NCBI RefSeq assembly: GCF_007992195.1
Contig: NZ_BJZU01000111.1
Location: 1 to 37,879 of the forward strand
DNA: 37,879 nucleotides
Direction: 5' to 3'
DNA from: Methylobacterium oxalidis
GTDB taxonomy: Bacteria > Pseudomonadota > Alphaproteobacteria > Rhizobiales > Beijerinckiaceae
In this document: positions 37,856 to 37,879 of the stretch, in pieces
Layout of the letters: each line of letters begins with the position of its first letter
How positions within the stretch are numbered: the first letter of the stretch is position 1
Notes under the pieces: model-generated
Seen by the model: only the letters and a program-made list of their open reading frames with translations
Databases searched by the model: none
Told to the model about the DNA's origin: nothing
Program-made: the position numbers and the translations under genes

Positions 37856-37879
37856 TGTTTGTTGGGCTATGCCCCAGCG
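37856..37879 (+). other. res-like site (copy D), cut by the window end
   Basis: The last 24 bases match the first 24 positions of the 28-bp site: left half TGTTTGTTGGGC, core TATG, then CCCCAGCG, which matches copy B (CCCCAGCGGACA) exactly as far as it goes. The last four bases would lie outside the window. Same orientation as the other copies. The left arm (TGTTT) is divergent. Confidence 0.5.

Overview
The window looks like part of a plasmid, or a plasmid-derived accessory region, from an alphaproteobacterium of the Methylobacterium/Methylorubrum type. The grounds are high GC with sharp AT-rich intergenic islands, a MucR/Ros-type regulator, DUF6894-type MPRYFFD proteins, many small exported proteins, two ParA partition modules, several site-specific recombinases with their remnants, and no rRNA, tRNA or core metabolic genes. 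The genus is an inference from protein style; no search was run.

Layout. 1-4.4 kb: a Crp/Fnr regulator, a truncated DUF6894 gene and a run of small exported or membrane proteins. 4.4-6.3 kb: a ParA + ribbon-helix-helix partition-like module with a frameshifted HNH nuclease beside it, then the tail of a dead serine recombinase. 6.5-13.5 kb: one 2342-residue secreted protein (animal-type haem peroxidase, RTX calcium-binding repeats, DUF4214 repeats), followed by a terminator, a palindrome and an AT-rich orphan LuxR-type regulator whose receiver has lost its phospho-acceptor. 14.5-16.8 kb: a serine resolvase with a res-like site, a broken XRE regulator and a tyrosine recombinase. 17.8-21.9 kb: a tightly coupled seven-gene leftward operon with a DUF3987 ATPase, a DUF5681 protein and an excisionase-like protein; one of its genes carries an iteron-like heptamer array around an AT-rich tract. 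22.8-26.6 kb: hypothetical proteins, a MucR-like regulator, a resolvase remnant and a second tyrosine recombinase. 27-34 kb: small proteins, a second ParA/partition operon flanked on both sides by GGTAGCTA-type repeats, an intact HNH paralogue and a winged-helix protein that may act in replication. 34-37.9 kb: small exported, cysteine-rich and hypothetical proteins.

How it fits together. Four 28-bp, two-fold symmetric, same-orientation sites resembling serine-resolvase crossover sites lie at 114, 3495, 14585 (just upstream of the resolvase gene) and at the very end of the window (37856, cut off). They divide the window into blocks, one of which carries the peroxidase and partition module 1. 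HNH nucleases of one family lie next to both partition modules. The most unusual signals are this multi-site resolvase arrangement, the iteron array inside an operon gene, the repeat-flanked parA operon, and the giant peroxidase with its adjacent atypical regulator.
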